Assembly (NCBI GenBank): GCA_018857735.1
Contig: JABMCL010000698.1
Coordinates: 1-64,000 of the forward strand
Reading direction: 5' to 3'
DNA: 64,000 bases
Origin: Alviniconcha marisindica
Taxonomy: Eukaryota > Mollusca > Gastropoda > Provannidae
A program made the translations under genes and the position numbers. How positions within the stretch are numbered: position 1 is the first letter of the stretch; the number at the start of each line of letters is the position of its first letter. This document shows positions 25,453 through 36,406 of the stretch, in pieces. The notes below the pieces were generated by a model. The model made no database searches and was not told the DNA's origin. It saw only the letters and a list, made by a program, of their open reading frames with translations.

Positions 25453-28400
25453 GTGTCTGTGTGAGTGTGGTGAGTCTCTGAGTCTGTTGTTGGAAGTGAT
25501 GAGAAAGACACTGAATCAATGAATGTAGTGATGCAACTAAAACAACATCAGCTGTTTGAAACAAGTAAATACTGGGTTCTTTTGTGTGTATGATGTGAAT
25601 GAGTGAGTGAGTGAGTGTGAGTGTGTGAGTGAGTGAGTGAGAGTGTGTGAGTGAGTGAGTGTGAGTGTTTGAGTGTGCTTGTGTGTGTGTCTGTGTAAGT
25701 GTGGTGAGTCTGAGTCTGAGTGTGTTGTTGGAAGTGATGAGAAAGACACTGAATCAATTGATTTAGCAATGCATTACTTTATATAATTAGTAAGGCTTCA
25801 TTGTTTTCTTAATTCTGTACACTTTTGGGTTGACCCTATTGTTTGTATTGTGCACTTTGGGCTCACATTATGTGTAAGCGCTTCATAAATATTCTTTTAC
25901 ATTACATTTCCTATAGTCCTTTGTGATGTTTTATCAAGTACTTCCGTCCATGTGCTTGCATGCACATACAATCTAGCCTGAAGTATACACGTTAATGCAT
26001 GCAGTCGCATTTCTCAGCAATTAAACATCTACACACAAGGCTGCTAACAACAGCACATCTGATCCAGCCCATACCAAACCACTACAGCTGCTGTAAACCG
26101 AAACTTTACCCAAGCCCACATAGCTATGATGATAATGTCACAGGTGATATATCAATGATCTGGATACATACGCGCATAATATATGTGACTGGTGTGTAAT
26201 AAAAGTTTCAATGGATTTGTGGTGGCAATTTCCTCTGGTGAGTGGCTTACAGAGATACATATACGCACAATATATGTGACTGGTGCATAATAAAAGTTTC
26301 CATGGATTTGTGGTGGCAATTTCCTCTGGTGAGTGGCTTACACAGACTCCGATGAGAAGGGCAGCAAAATGCATCAGTACTGCCTACACATTTGATTAGT
26401 TTTCCAAATGCCATCAGTCAAGCCTACACGTTTGACTAGTTTTCCACCTGCACAAGTCTTGCCTACACATCTGGTTAATTAAAGTTGTCCACATGCGTCA
26501 GTCTTGCCTACACATGATTAATTAAAGTTTTTCCACATGCCATCTGTCTTGCCTCCATATCTGATTAAAGTTTTCCACACATATCAGTCTACTGTCTAGC
26601 CTACACATCTGACCAAGTTTGCGAACTGCTTACCGTGACAAGAGAGACCCCAGCATTGCGCAGTTTGGGGATGAGGTTGTGAGCAATGTTCTTGCCATCA
26701 TAGACACCGGTTCGCATTTTGACAGTGAGAGGCACGTCCAGAACCGAAGTCATGCAGCGGACGATGTTCTCAAACTTTGTGGCCTTGCCCATGAGTGCGC
26801 AACCTTCTCCCTGCAAGAATACAGCTTTACGTCAGTGTCATTCACATCTGCATCAAGGTCACACATCTTTCTGGTCTCCCAGCACAGAACTTTGGGGCAC
26901 TCTGCAGTCCAGCCCATAAGTCAACATCTTTCCTACTGGCATACTGCTTTACATTGATTTTCCTTCTCTGCTTTCCATGCTTGTTAGTAGTAATTACTAA
27001 CTGGATTTTAACATCCTGTCAACCGCACAGTCACCTCGGGACAATCAAACTCTGTCATAAGCAAATTCATGTTTTAAAACTCTTCTCATATATATATATA
27101 ACTTTTCTAAAGTCAATCCACAGAACCAGTACTTCGCAAACAGAAAACAAAACATACATACACAAACATCAAACACAAATTTTCAAAGAGTTAGTCTCTT
27201 TAATATAATTACCCCTGTTAAAATAGCACATAAGGCTAGGACATGCTGGTATTGCAACCAAGTGGTCTAATTTACTGATACCAGATCAAAGACAAATTTA
27301 AAAAAAAGGAATGGACAGAAACAATACAAAATAAAATAACAAATATATATATTATGACTGCCCTGAGATTCCAGACAAATGAGAGACATGAAACAGTAAC
27401 AATATTATACTTTATTCATCCCAGTGGGAAATTAAAGCAGTTGTTCAATCTTAGTTATAAATTAATGCACATTAACACACATGTCTCAATAATTCAAAGT
27501 CATTAAACACACACAAGTAAACACTCTTAGACACACAACCCCAGTCTCTCAATCTACATACACTAAAGCATTGATCTAATGCTAATACCCAGCAAACCCA
27601 AAATTACCTGGAATAATGTTATCTCTAACAAACCAAAACATAAAAACTCTAAAATAAAATCATTAGGTACACACGTCCCCCACCCTCCCTTGGAAAGTTA
27701 TCATCCTCAGCAGACATCCTGATGCATGTGTACGCATGGTTAATGAGTATGACTGCTATAATTTTCATTAAAAAACATCCCTGGCCTCCCTTTGCGGGTT
27801 ATTAGGAGTAGCATCAGTAGGACTGTCTATGTCTTAAGTACTTTTCATGGGTTATTTGTTTTGCATAAGCACCCAAAAGTGCATTATAACTATACACTGT
27901 TGTGAATTGGTGCTCAGTTGTCTTGTGCAAAGCATACACCCATCTTGTTGCTGCCACACAATTTCACATTTTGCTGTTTAGCTCATAAGAAACGTGTGCT
28001 TCTTCTTGCAAAATTGCATCTTCATATATTGCTAAGTTCTAGCACATAAAGCACCATAGAATGAAACAACTGTGTAAGAAAAAATGTGCAAAATGGTCAT
28101 CACATTCATTTTGCTTTTCATCTTGACTAAATTTGATCAACAAGCTGCACCAACAAACTGTGACAGAAAAGATCTCAATTTGTAGCCAACAACATACTTT
28201 TTTGAAAACAAGGTCGATGGGGCAGCCACAGTTGATGTCGATGAAGTCCACACTGGTCTGCTCTTGCAGCAGTTGTGCACATCTGGTCATGGAGTCTGGG
28301 TATGCTCCACAGATCTGTAACACAAGTCCAATGTACAGACATCTGGTCATGGAGTCTGGGTAAGCTCCACAGATCTGTAACACAAGTCCAATGTACAGAC

Positions 28401-30827
28401 ATCTGGTCATGGAGTCTGGGTAAGCTCCACAGATCTGTAACACAAGTCCATGGTCATGGAGTCTGGGTAAGCTCCACAGATCTGCAACACAAGTCCAATG
28501 TACAGACATCTGGTCATGGAGTCTGGGTAAGCTCCACAGATCTGTAACACAAGTCCATGGTCATGGAGTCTGGGTAAGCTCCACAGATCTGTAACACAAG
28601 TCCAATGTACAGACATCTGGTCATGGAGTCTGGGTAAGCTCCACAGATCTGTAACACAAGTCCATGGTCATGGAGTCTGGGTATGCTCCACAGATCTGTA
28701 ACACAAGTCCATGGTCATGGAGTCTGGGTATGCTCCACAGATCTGTAACACAAGTCCATGGTCATGGAGTCTGGGTAAGCTCCACAGATCTGTAACACAA
28801 GTCCATGGTCATGGAGTCTGGGTAAGCTCCACAGATCTGTAACACAAGTCCATGGTCATGGAGTCTGGGTATGCTCCACAGATCTGTAACACAAGTCCAT
28901 GGTCATGGAGTCTGGGTAAGCTCCACAGATCTGTAACACAAGTCCATGGTCATGGAGTCTGGGTATGCTCCACAGATCTGTAACAGACATCCAGTGTACA
29001 GGCGCTGTCTCAAACAATAGGCTGCCTCTCCAGCAACCAGGCACATCTGGTTATGGACTCGGGTAAGCTCCACAAATATGTAGCATTACTCCTTGTTGTA
29101 CAGGTAAGCATTTTTACTGGTAAAGAGAAACATAGTTCAGGTATGTATTACTGGTAAAGATATAATTATATAGTATAATAGTACATGTACATGTACATAG
29201 TACTAGGTAAGCAGTATATATGCATAGTTTACATTTTTGTTGTCTTTTGCATAAGCACCCACATTCCGCATGATACATACACTGTACACTGGATATCTTA
29301 CCGCAAACAGAATCACCTGTACGCACTTTTAACTTTAACTCTTCTTTTTTTCACTTGAGTTGTGAAGAGAAAAACCAGCATTTCTAATACACTTCAGTAT
29401 ACAAATGTGTGTGACTTCAAGTTATGAGACAAAGAATGTGGGCTGCACACACAGTTAATGCTCTTGCCTTATGTACCATTTTTCAGTGGCACTGTTTTAT
29501 CACTAAGAACCACCTTTTATTGGAGTGTTGTATTTCCAAGTTTAAAGGACAAAAATTAAATATATAAAAATATAAGTTTTTTTGTTGACATGGCTCTAAA
29601 TAATAATAGTGGGGTCTTAAAGTGCCCTTTCTCATACAAGCCTGTACAGGTCCTGTCTCAACAGAAGTCCAATACAGGCACTGTCTCAAACAGTAGGCTG
29701 CCTCTCCAGCAACCAGGTCCATAACCAGATGTACATTTCAAACCACAACAAAACTAAAAAATCATACAATCATAAGTTTGTTATGAATATGATATAATTT
29801 GTTCAGTGGCAAATAATTTGGTTTGGGTTTACTACACTCATTACACAAGAGCATTAATTACACAGTTAGTTGGCCTGTCCATACACAGACCTGAACACCA
29901 AACACATCCTCCGTGTGATGACGTTTCAACAAGGCCCATTCGCTCTGCTGTCCTTGGAGTATGTTGGTGGCCATGGCCATCTCTCCACATGTGATGTCAG
30001 CACCAAAAGTCTTGCACAGGCGCCGGAACGGCAAGTTACCAACCTGCAGAAGTCGATCTCCACATATAGCTCAGGTTTCAAATAATTTCAATTTGGGGTG
30101 TCCAAAAAAAAAGAAGCAACAACTATGTTCTGCAAGAAATTATATCCATATATCTGATATAGTTTGCACAGAAAAACTGCACTGGCTTTCAAAAGAAACA
30201 TTTATTAACTAGGTAAATTAAACCAATTTTGAAGAAGTTTGACTGCGGCAAATGCACAAATACTGGAATCAATATCAATAATCCTCATTTTTTCATTGTC
30301 ATTTGTTATTAGACAAACACCAACAACACAAAACACAAAGACCTTAAATAAGTGTACACGTGACGCACATTTGTTTTTCTTTCCCCTTCTCCTAGTGTTG
30401 TGTGTAATATGTTAGTTTGTCCTTCTTCCCCTACCCCATACCACCCCCTCAACCATCTGTCAGATGGGATTTGGCACATTACAGGCTTCATTATTATTGT
30501 TATTATAAATCAAGCACTATGAACTCCCTCTTGAAATTTCAGCGACCCCTCTCAGTACGTCTTTAGAATCAGAGACAGTCACAATGACACAAAACAAGCT
30601 GAAAGCACTGACTGAGTGATTCAGAAAGCTACACAGAACTGACTTACTGTGGTGAGTGGGGCCAGGTACAACTTGTTGGAGAAATCCACCTGCAGCAACA
30701 AAACTATGCAGTTAAATAGTATGAATTTATCCAGTGCATATCATTGTCATCCTAGAACAGCCAAATATATCACACATATTGCAGCCAACGGTACCAGAAT
30801 CTATCATTTCAAAGGTCATTGTTATCA

Positions 30828-30877
<50 letters not shown>

Positions 30878-32863
30878 AATGTTCGATAGGCAATAATGGT
30901 AATTTAAGCTACAATAATTAAGGTTCTGTTTGCTGAAATGTATGCTAATGTAGTTTTTGTCATAAGATGTTTGTACAGCGCAGTGAGTTTAACTCTGGTT
31001 AAAGAACAGCGCTTTATAAGAATTATTTATTATTATTATTATCATCTGTGGGCTGGCTGTACAGCTGACTTTTTTTTCTCTCTCTGATGATACCCCTCCA
31101 TGGTGATGCAAAGCAACTATTCTATAGCTGCATCACAAAACATGAGTGCAGAGGATACCGACATTTCATGAATCAACTGAAGTATGATTCGTGAAAGTGC
31201 TTTCATCAACTTTTTTTAAACCGAACAGTCTCCACATTGTTTTTAATAATAGTTTTAAACTGTCCAGCAATGTCTCAAACAGTAGTCTGCCTACACTGTG
31301 GAATATCCAGGACTCTATCACATACAGAGGTCTCCACACCATTGTGAAGAAGAAAAAGAAGACACTCAAGACAGCTCATAACTAAGACTGTACCAGCTTT
31401 TTCTCTCTTGGGAGCAGGCGGATTTCCTCTTCATCAGTGACACAGCCTACTGGTTTTTCTCTTTCGCTAGCTTCAGCAGCAGATGCTATGTCTTTAGAAG
31501 ATGGCTTGGCCTTATCGCCACTCTGTCCTTTCCTCAGTTCATCATAGTAGCTGTCTACAATGCTGTTGGCTTTGGAGAAGTCATACTTCTTCTTCCAGAG
31601 CAGGTGCTGCAGGTCTTTGGTCAGTGTGTTCCGAACCTGGTGCTGAGCTGCCGTCTTGTCAAACAGTTCCTGGTTGGTGAGGTTCTTGAAATCAGAGGTG
31701 ATGTGCTGCTTGGCGAAGCGGCAGGCAAAGCCATAGGGACACTTGCCAAAAGTCTTGAAGTTGTAGCACTCTGGGCCAATGTCCTCTGGCTTGCCCTTCA
31801 TGAAGTCTGCAACATCGTGGCAAAACTTGCACCTGTCACCATATGGGCACTCCCTCTCATCCAGAATGGCTGGGCACACCTTCTTGGAGTTGTCCATCTT
31901 GAATGTCACGGGCCGCTGCTTGTTGCGCCCTTTCAGTTTCAGCATCTTCTTGCTGGGTTGCTGGGCATTCTCGTCCCCATCTGTGGGCGTGTCAGCCTCC
32001 TCCTGTTTTCTCTTCAAGCCTGATTCTGTCCCTGCAGCATCAAGGTGTGCCTTGTCAGCCAGCATCTTGCTCTTGCTGTCACTGGAGAGGTATTCTTCCG
32101 CAAGGCGGGGCACATGGTTCAGCAACAGAAACCTGATTGGCAACAGAAAGAAATTTCAACACACAACAAACTAAAATTATACTATGCATGAGACAGTGGC
32201 CACTAACTAAAATGTAAATGAACTGTTCTGTGTGTCATTTCCAAACTCCAGCTTCTTTCTGTCTGATGTGTATTTGTTTTTGTTTTTATTGGATTATATC
32301 CATCAGCAAGTGAATTTAAAAGTTCTAAAATCTTATTGCATGTTATGATCTATATTGACTTTAATCATAAACATCACATTTCAATGATTTCATGTTAAGT
32401 TCAATTGACTTTGAAAACCAGTCTATGTATGTCAGTTTTATGTATGTGTGTGCATGCATGCATGCATGTGTGTGTGTTAAGCACAATCTGAATAATAATA
32501 TATCTTACATACCATACAATGTACTACCATACCAGTGCATGCGTGCTTGTGTGTGAATGTGTGTCTACATGAGCACAATCTGCATAATATACATTACAAT
32601 TGACATACTAATTACTATACAATGTGCTACCATACCAGTGACAGTCTCCCCAAAACCACAGTACAGCTCACAAGTCTATCAACAGGTTGCAACCCTTACT
32701 CTGCTTTGATTGCAGCCATTCCCAACTTCTTTAATGGTGCTGGTGCTGGTGGTGGCAACTCCTTGGCCTTGGCTTCTGGATCAGCTACATGGTCTGACTT
32801 TCCTGCATCTCCTTTGCCCTCCATAGCAAGTGTGGGGCTGGGTGAATCAGCCACCGCAGCCAT
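17804..32863 (-). CDS. DUS3L: tRNA-dihydrouridine(47) synthase [NAD(P)+]-like, complete (11 coding exons, 652 aa)
   Basis: It reduces uridine to dihydrouridine in tRNA with FMN and NAD(P)H. Coding exons, 5' to 3': 32863-32700, 32132-31394, 30689-30648, 30043-29891, 28314-28198, 26810-26634, 25183-25087, 23167-23089, 21426-21238, 19389-19261, 17876-17804 (stop TGA 17804-17806). All join in phase, giving 652 residues, against 650 recalled for human. N-terminal half: two CCCH fingers, at about residues 141-160 and 177-198. Dus barrel: [31 protein letters not shown] with the catalytic Cys at about 397, LTVKMRTG with Lys at about 436, [11 protein letters not shown] with His at about 466, then the C-terminal helical part ending LPKHKANAY. 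The start ATG (32861-32863) follows a spliced 5' UTR. Four of its ten internal acceptors are amplified as tandem repeats. Identity is very secure. Confidence 0.95.
17860..18260 (-). repeat. Tandem repeat of the DUS3L last-exon acceptor, about 143-bp unit, 3 copies
   Basis: The exon start plus acceptor (plus-strand GCATTTCACTGCAGAC) recurs near 18015 and, as GCATTTCACTTCAGAC, near 18158. Flanks containing ATCACTTCTGCTGATTATCA are also repeated. About 20 exon bases are included in each copy, and the AG is intact in all three. Confidence 0.85.
19380..19815 (-). repeat. Tandem repeat of the DUS3L penultimate-exon acceptor, 79-84-bp unit, 5 copies
   Basis: Plus-strand GGAATATACCTGTGCAAAAC, which is exon start plus acceptor on the minus strand (TTTTGCACAG then GTATATTCC), has its CTG triplet at 19390, 19472, 19551, 19635 and 19719. 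A sixth degenerate copy lies near 19800. Units near 84 bp keep reading frames open, creating long spurious Cys/Val/Tyr-rich frames. Confidence 0.9.
19890..20006. mobile_element. Palindromic MITE in a DUS3L intron
   Basis: Ends read CAACACACAAGGGAGTTAAT and, reversed, CAACACACAAGGGAATTAAC. The arms are about 50 bases with few mismatches and a loop of about 17 bases. A single related arm sits at about 18725-18795, and a fragment with the same terminal motif is at about 42143. Confidence 0.7.
20735..21050 (+). mobile_element. Truncated LINE 3' end
   Basis: The segment 20735-20820 reads as the C-terminal reverse-transcriptase signature ([18 protein letters not shown]). It is followed by a tail with TTTTATATAGCGCTATTCTC near 21003, a motif common at the 3' ends of invertebrate non-LTR elements. 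It lies in a DUS3L intron. Confidence 0.55.
21465..22080 (-). repeat. Short minisatellite upstream of DUS3L exon 21426-21238
   Basis: Units are variants of ACATCCATACCCACACCCACAA. Three longer breaks contain CAAAGGGGGCTGACAACCC or CATCCCACAA versions of the same. The array stops about 40 bases short of the acceptor and holds no exon bases. The 310-residue minus frame across it is genuine exon only in its last part. Confidence 0.85.
22132..22942. repeat. 137-bp satellite, 6 near-identical copies, with an internal hairpin
   Basis: Unit starts at 22132, 22269, 22406, 22543, 22680 and 22817, exactly 137 bases apart. Across each copy boundary TATCTCACCATA and TATGGTGAGATA (for example 22257-22268 and 22281-22292) form perfect 12-bp arms around a 12-base loop. 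Copies differ at only a few positions. It lies wholly inside a DUS3L intron. Confidence 0.95.
24762..24966 (+). repeat. TG microsatellite and LINE/SINE tail
   Basis: A (TG)n run at 24762-24824 is followed by a tail ending GAGCGCATGATAAATGTACA and ATT units (24930-24962), a typical non-LTR 3' end. DUS3L intron. Confidence 0.5.
25178..25790 (-). repeat. Duplicated DUS3L exon-7 acceptor with GAGT/TG microsatellites
   Basis: The exon's first six bases plus acceptor (plus-strand ATGCAACTAAAACAAC) at 25178 recur at 25531. Both are followed by CTGTTTGAAACAAGTAAATA, a GGGTTCT stretch and then GAGT/TG arrays (25240-25480, 25596-25710). The AG of the second acceptor is intact. Confidence 0.8.
26163..26343 (+). 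repeat. 91-bp unit, two tandem copies
   Basis: Starts at 26163 and 26254, each containing GGATTTGTGGTGGCAATTTC and CTCTGGTGAGTGGCTTACA. DUS3L intron, no exon sequence. Confidence 0.8.
26345..26628 (+). repeat. About 45-bp degenerate minisatellite abutting the DUS3L exon-6 donor
   Basis: About six units of GTC(T)TGCCTACACATCTGATT then AGTTTTCCACATGCCATCA. The last one runs up to the donor at 26633. It touches the splice site but contains no exon bases. Confidence 0.65.
28198..28314 (-). CDS. DUS3L: DUS3L coding exon 5, carrying the catalytic cysteine
   Basis: It reads [16 protein letters not shown] and continues to [17 protein letters not shown], matching the human region around DINVGCPIDLVYKK. 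The catalytic Cys of the Dus family is the one in GCP. The first 30 or so bases of this exon, with the acceptor, are repeated 13 more times upstream. Confidence 0.93.
28284..29075 (-). repeat. Minisatellite of the DUS3L exon-5 acceptor: 14 intact copies, 47- and 60-bp units
   Basis: Plus-strand CTCCACAGATCTGTAAC, or one-base variants, starts at 28305 (genuine), 28365, 28425, 28472, 28532, 28579, 28639, 28686, 28733, 28780, 28827, 28874, 28921 and 28968, with a decayed copy near 29068. Each unit holds a TTACAG acceptor plus about 30 exon bases ([10 protein letters not shown]). Long units differ from short ones by the 13 bases ATGTACAGACATC. Confidence 0.95.
29891..30043 (-). CDS. DUS3L: DUS3L coding exon 4 (FMN-barrel core)
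   Basis: It reads [20 protein letters not shown] and [20 protein letters not shown], then a stretch ending EDVFGVQ, colinear with human DUS3L. Human has a Cys where this exon starts with Val. Borders: acceptor CTGCAG, donor GTCTGT. Confidence 0.93.
30829..31044 (+). repeat. TG microsatellite and non-LTR tail
   Basis: A (TG)n run at 30829-30875 and a tail ending AACAGCGCTTTATAAGAATT with ATT units (31009-31043), both in a DUS3L intron. Confidence 0.5.
31394..32132 (-). CDS. DUS3L: DUS3L coding exon 2: CCCH zinc-finger exon
   Basis: This single 739-nt exon encodes residues 55-301. It has a basic/acidic low-complexity N-terminal part ([20 protein letters not shown]), finger 1 (Cys141, Cys150, Cys156, His160) and finger 2 (Cys177, Cys186, Cys192, His198). 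A charged linker follows, ending [10 protein letters not shown] just before the Dus domain. The fingers help bind tRNA in this family. The frame would continue past the donor GTACAG to an early stop, which supports splicing there. Confidence 0.93.
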
Positions 32864-33440
32864 GTTTATCCTGGCTTTGCAAGACCTCTTTGGCCTTAAG
32901 CTGCACTTCTGGTGTTGGCCTTATCCACTGTTTCAACTGAAGAGAGAGAGGGGGAAGGAAAGATGGGGGGGGGGGGGGGGGGGGGTAGAAGGACAACCGA
33001 CATGTTTATCACACTACAAGTTAAAAGTAATTTAAACATGTCTTCTTTAATTTTTAATTTAAAATAAATCATCCCATATTCAAATGTTAGCCTTCAAAGT
33101 GAAACACAATGGCATGTTATGTCTTCTATTTCTATTAGTTCTAACTCAGTATTCCTTGCTGCCTCCAGTTGATGTAGTTTTAAGGCTAAACTTAACAATG
33201 TTTTGTTTAAGGTTATAAGCATGTGAGCAAGTGCTCTTTGTATGTTTTTACAATAATCCCGCCCCAGTTATCAGATCCATGCAATTTCATTACTGTGCTG
33301 TTAGTAACCCGGGAACTGGAGCAGACGACGCTTTTGTTTTGAAGTGCTGTGTGTTGCGTAACGCCACATGGCCTTCTCACAGCCGACCGGCAATAGCCGC
33401 CGGTGCGCGCCATTTTCAAATCTGTTTTCTCCATTAATAT
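32864..33440 (-). promoter_or_regulatory. DUS3L 5' UTR acceptor and candidate upstream noncoding exon
   Basis: A long pyrimidine tract ending TCTCTCTCTTCAG gives an acceptor at 32937-32939, so 32864-32936 is 5' UTR. A possible upstream exon ends at a donor (ACA then GTAATG) near 33294 and lies in CpG-containing sequence, GGCGCGCACCGGCGGC on the minus strand. It contains an upstream ATG out of frame with the protein. The transcription start is not determined. The region overlaps the candidate LTR, so one of the two readings may be wrong. Confidence 0.35.
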
Positions 33441-34452
33441 TTTGACCGCTTGTTTGTTTACCTACTCTTTGTTTACCTAGTCCTTTTATGCACTAAGCCA
33501 TGTGTAATATAATTTGGCATCTTAGAATGTTTATTTAGATCTTATTTAGACGCAGGATCAAGCTTAATCAGTAGCCGATGCCTCTCTAAGTCCATTCTTT
33601 TTATAGCCGTCGTCGCATGGCGCGTTCTCGGTTTAGTACTAGTGAATAGTAGCGAATCGTTGTTTTGACTTGATTAAAGTAATTCTGTGTCGATCAATGC
33701 TTTGTCGTATAGTATTTTGCTTAGCTGACTTCATGTTTAGTGTTTATTTTGGGTTGAAATTAACTTATTAAGTATTGTGTACTGTAGAAGCTAAGTTGTA
33801 TTCATAGACTACTTGGTATCACTATCAGCGCTGCTGTGACTAAGATAACGCGCCCCAGGCGAAAGTTTGCAACGATTGTTTTAGTGCTAGTCTTTGAGTG
33901 TGTCTTGCTTCTCTTACAGAGCGTTGTATTGTAATTGTTATGTACCATTTTAACCGTGGGAGCGTGCCTTTATTCTGATGTAAGTTTTATTGACAGTTAT
34001 ATTTTGTACATTGTGTTAGTTGTGATTTAGTTGTATGAATCTGTTTATAGACAGGTGCAAGCCACGCTTCCCACTCTTGTTGTAAATAAAAAAAGTCATG
34101 TGTGTACATTTTGTTTATATGGTTTAAAGGGTTGTAACTGTAGCTTTTATTTGATGTATTTCATGTTTTAATTAGTTTAGTTATTGTTGAGGAAACTGTA
34201 TTTGTGCGGGCCAAGGAAACACAATAGTCATCCATTTTGTGGTCCAGGGCCGATTTAATTGTAACGATAGCGTGTGTTCCTGCGGCCCACGCAGTTCTCT
34301 TATCTATGCGTGCGCGTGAGGATTTTGGTGTGCTGAGAAAGTTGTCTGCTGCTGTAGAATAAAGCCTGTTTGCCGTCGCTGCCTGCTGTGTTCTCCATTT
34401 TGACTGACTCCGCTGCCTGTGTCCTGTCCTTCTACCACTCCACACCATTACA
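33222..34452 (+). mobile_element. Candidate solo LTR
   Basis: It begins TGTGAGC and ends CCATTACA (TG...CA). AGCA is present immediately outside both ends (33218-33221 and 34453-34456), fitting a 4-bp target duplication. Near the right end AATAAA (34363) and a GC/T-rich stretch resemble an R-U5 segment. No internal retrotransposon coding is adjacent. It could instead be ordinary promoter/intergenic DNA for DUS3L. Confidence 0.45.
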
Positions 34453-34456
34453 AGCA

Positions 34457-35899
34457 TAAGAGGCAAAATAAAATCTTAAAATGGTTTCAAATACGACCTG
34501 CAGATTTTACATTAAATTTAGAAAAAGATATAAAATTTGTAAGCGACAATTATCAGGTTCAAATTATATGTACAAAAGACTTGTTAAACCTGTCTATCAG
34601 TGTCACATAAGTATACCATGTGCAGCCTCTTTCAGTCATTGATCTCTGGTATAAGTGTCTCACTCCTAGTCCTACTCCTAGCTTGCCTGTCACTGCCAGT
34701 GTCACTCTTCCCATCTTTGATGTTTGGCACTCTGATTTACATTTAGTCCCACTGATTAACACTAATGCAACTTACCTTCTCATTTTGATACAAAATCCAC
34801 AGAACATATTTATTAAGAAAAAATCCTTCATTTCTAGCTTTTATTTTGATCTTTTTAAGTTTAAAGTTTAATAATAATATGTTGATTGTTTTTGGAAGGC
34901 TATCACCTTTAAACAGTTTCAGCATGGTGTTTAATGAATCATATTGAACAGTGGTCTCATAAAATACATTCCACTCATACATGACCCTGACCCCCCCCCC
35001 CCCTCCTACTTTCTTCTTAATCATAATAATAATACATTTGCACTTATTTTACTCCTGTCTTTCTTAAGCATGCATGCATTAGTTACCCACAAAGCCATAC
35101 TCAAATATATATAAACAGTCACAATCATTCATTAAGTGTAACAGTTTTTGGTGTTGTTTTTTGGCTGGTACCCCCCCCCCCCCCCCCCCCCCCACTACAT
35201 GTATGATGTATTAAAGAGTTGTGTCATAGAATTAGAAACATGGAGACAGCACAAGGGATATTTTGATGATCGACACATAAGCAGCCGTTCAAAAATTGCT
35301 AGTGCTACTGATCTCCTTTAAGATTGTGAACGTGAATGATGCTTATGAGTGCACACTCGGCCAAAACGATTCACTAAGTGAACCCGGCCTGGTATCTGGA
35401 AGAAGGAAGAAACAACAGTAGTAACTAGTACACAGAATAGCATTGTTAGCAGTATGCCAGTGGCAATCGGCAATCATAGAAAGAATTGCCGAATAGGCTC
35501 CAATTCACTCTGTTAAGAAGACGTGAGATCTAAAAGTACCCTGGAATGAAACTACCACTAATATACACACACAAATGTTATTGTAGTGTTGGTAGTTTCT
35601 TTCAAATGGTCGTCATACGCTAAACACGCACACACATGGTACACACTACAAGGGAGATAATGCTGCAAGCCTCTCGGAAGAGGTAAATAAATGATCCACA
35701 AAGAACCGAAATAAATAATTATTTTATTTGTACGTCTAAAAAGAAATTGAACGCATTGTCAATAACGATAATAACAACAAAGATAACGATGACAATATCA
35801 AATTAATACCATTGTTATAATGAACATTATAAAATATAATTATGTCTCTTGTAAGAGGTCAGTCATGTCACTGAGGCCCAGTCCTCATCAGTAATTTTT
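34457..35899. other. Intergenic, no gene recognised
   Basis: AT-rich sequence with poly-C tracts at about 34989-35002 and 35171-35193. No exon-like frames with splice borders, no RNA gene and no known repeat core are visible. Confidence 0.5.
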
Positions 35900-36283
35900 T
35901 TCCCCACTCGTAATAATTTTCCATGCAGTTTTCCATATTCCTTTCGATCATGGCTCAGGAATATTCATAATGTTGAATCTATCATCCACAATGGTGCTAG
36001 AAAATAATTCTTACAAATAATCTCAGTCAGTGGTCCCCAAAAGCCTGTGAGCTGGTTTGGCCCAGTGGGGGTCTGTCGAGTCTTGCATCGACGGGGGTGG
36101 CAGTCGTCGTGTTTGTTCTTGTAGTAGTTGATAACGTTCAAAACACTCTTCCTCAGTTGGTCTGCGCTTTGCTGGCAGCTTTTCATCGCCCAATACATAT
36201 GGGTCTTGATAATGCCGTCTCAGTTTGTCTGACAGTTGGGGCTGCGGCCAGGTTTCCCCCCGCTCAGTCTAGGTGCCTAATTG

Positions 36284-36377
36284 GTCAGTCCTGAACACAC
36301 ACATATTTAAATTCTTTTGCCACGTTCTTAGTCAGTCCTGAACACACACATATTTAAATTCTTTTGCCACGTTCTTA
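36284..36377 (+). repeat. 47-bp perfect tandem duplication
   Basis: GTCAGTCCTGAACACACACA followed by the same TATTTAAATTC stretch occurs at 36284 and 36331 and ends GTTCTTA. It sits inside the decayed gene copy. Confidence 0.85.
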
Positions 36378-36380
36378 GAC

Positions 36381-36406
36381 CAAAGATTATAAATTTATAA
36401 TCTTTG
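36381..36406. repeat. 26-bp perfect palindrome
   Basis: Left half CAAAGATTATAAA, right half its exact reverse complement, with no spacer. It directly follows the 47-bp tandem duplication. Confidence 0.9.

Noticed and set aside
28284..29075. CRISPR-like array of regularly spaced repeats
   Set aside because: Repeat units are contiguous 47/60-bp minisatellite copies with no unique spacers, in a eukaryotic intron. Each unit is a duplicated splice acceptor.
31604..32174. Plus-strand frames of 131-139 codons
   Set aside because: Antisense shadows of the DUS3L zinc-finger exon, which has a clear protein match on the minus strand.
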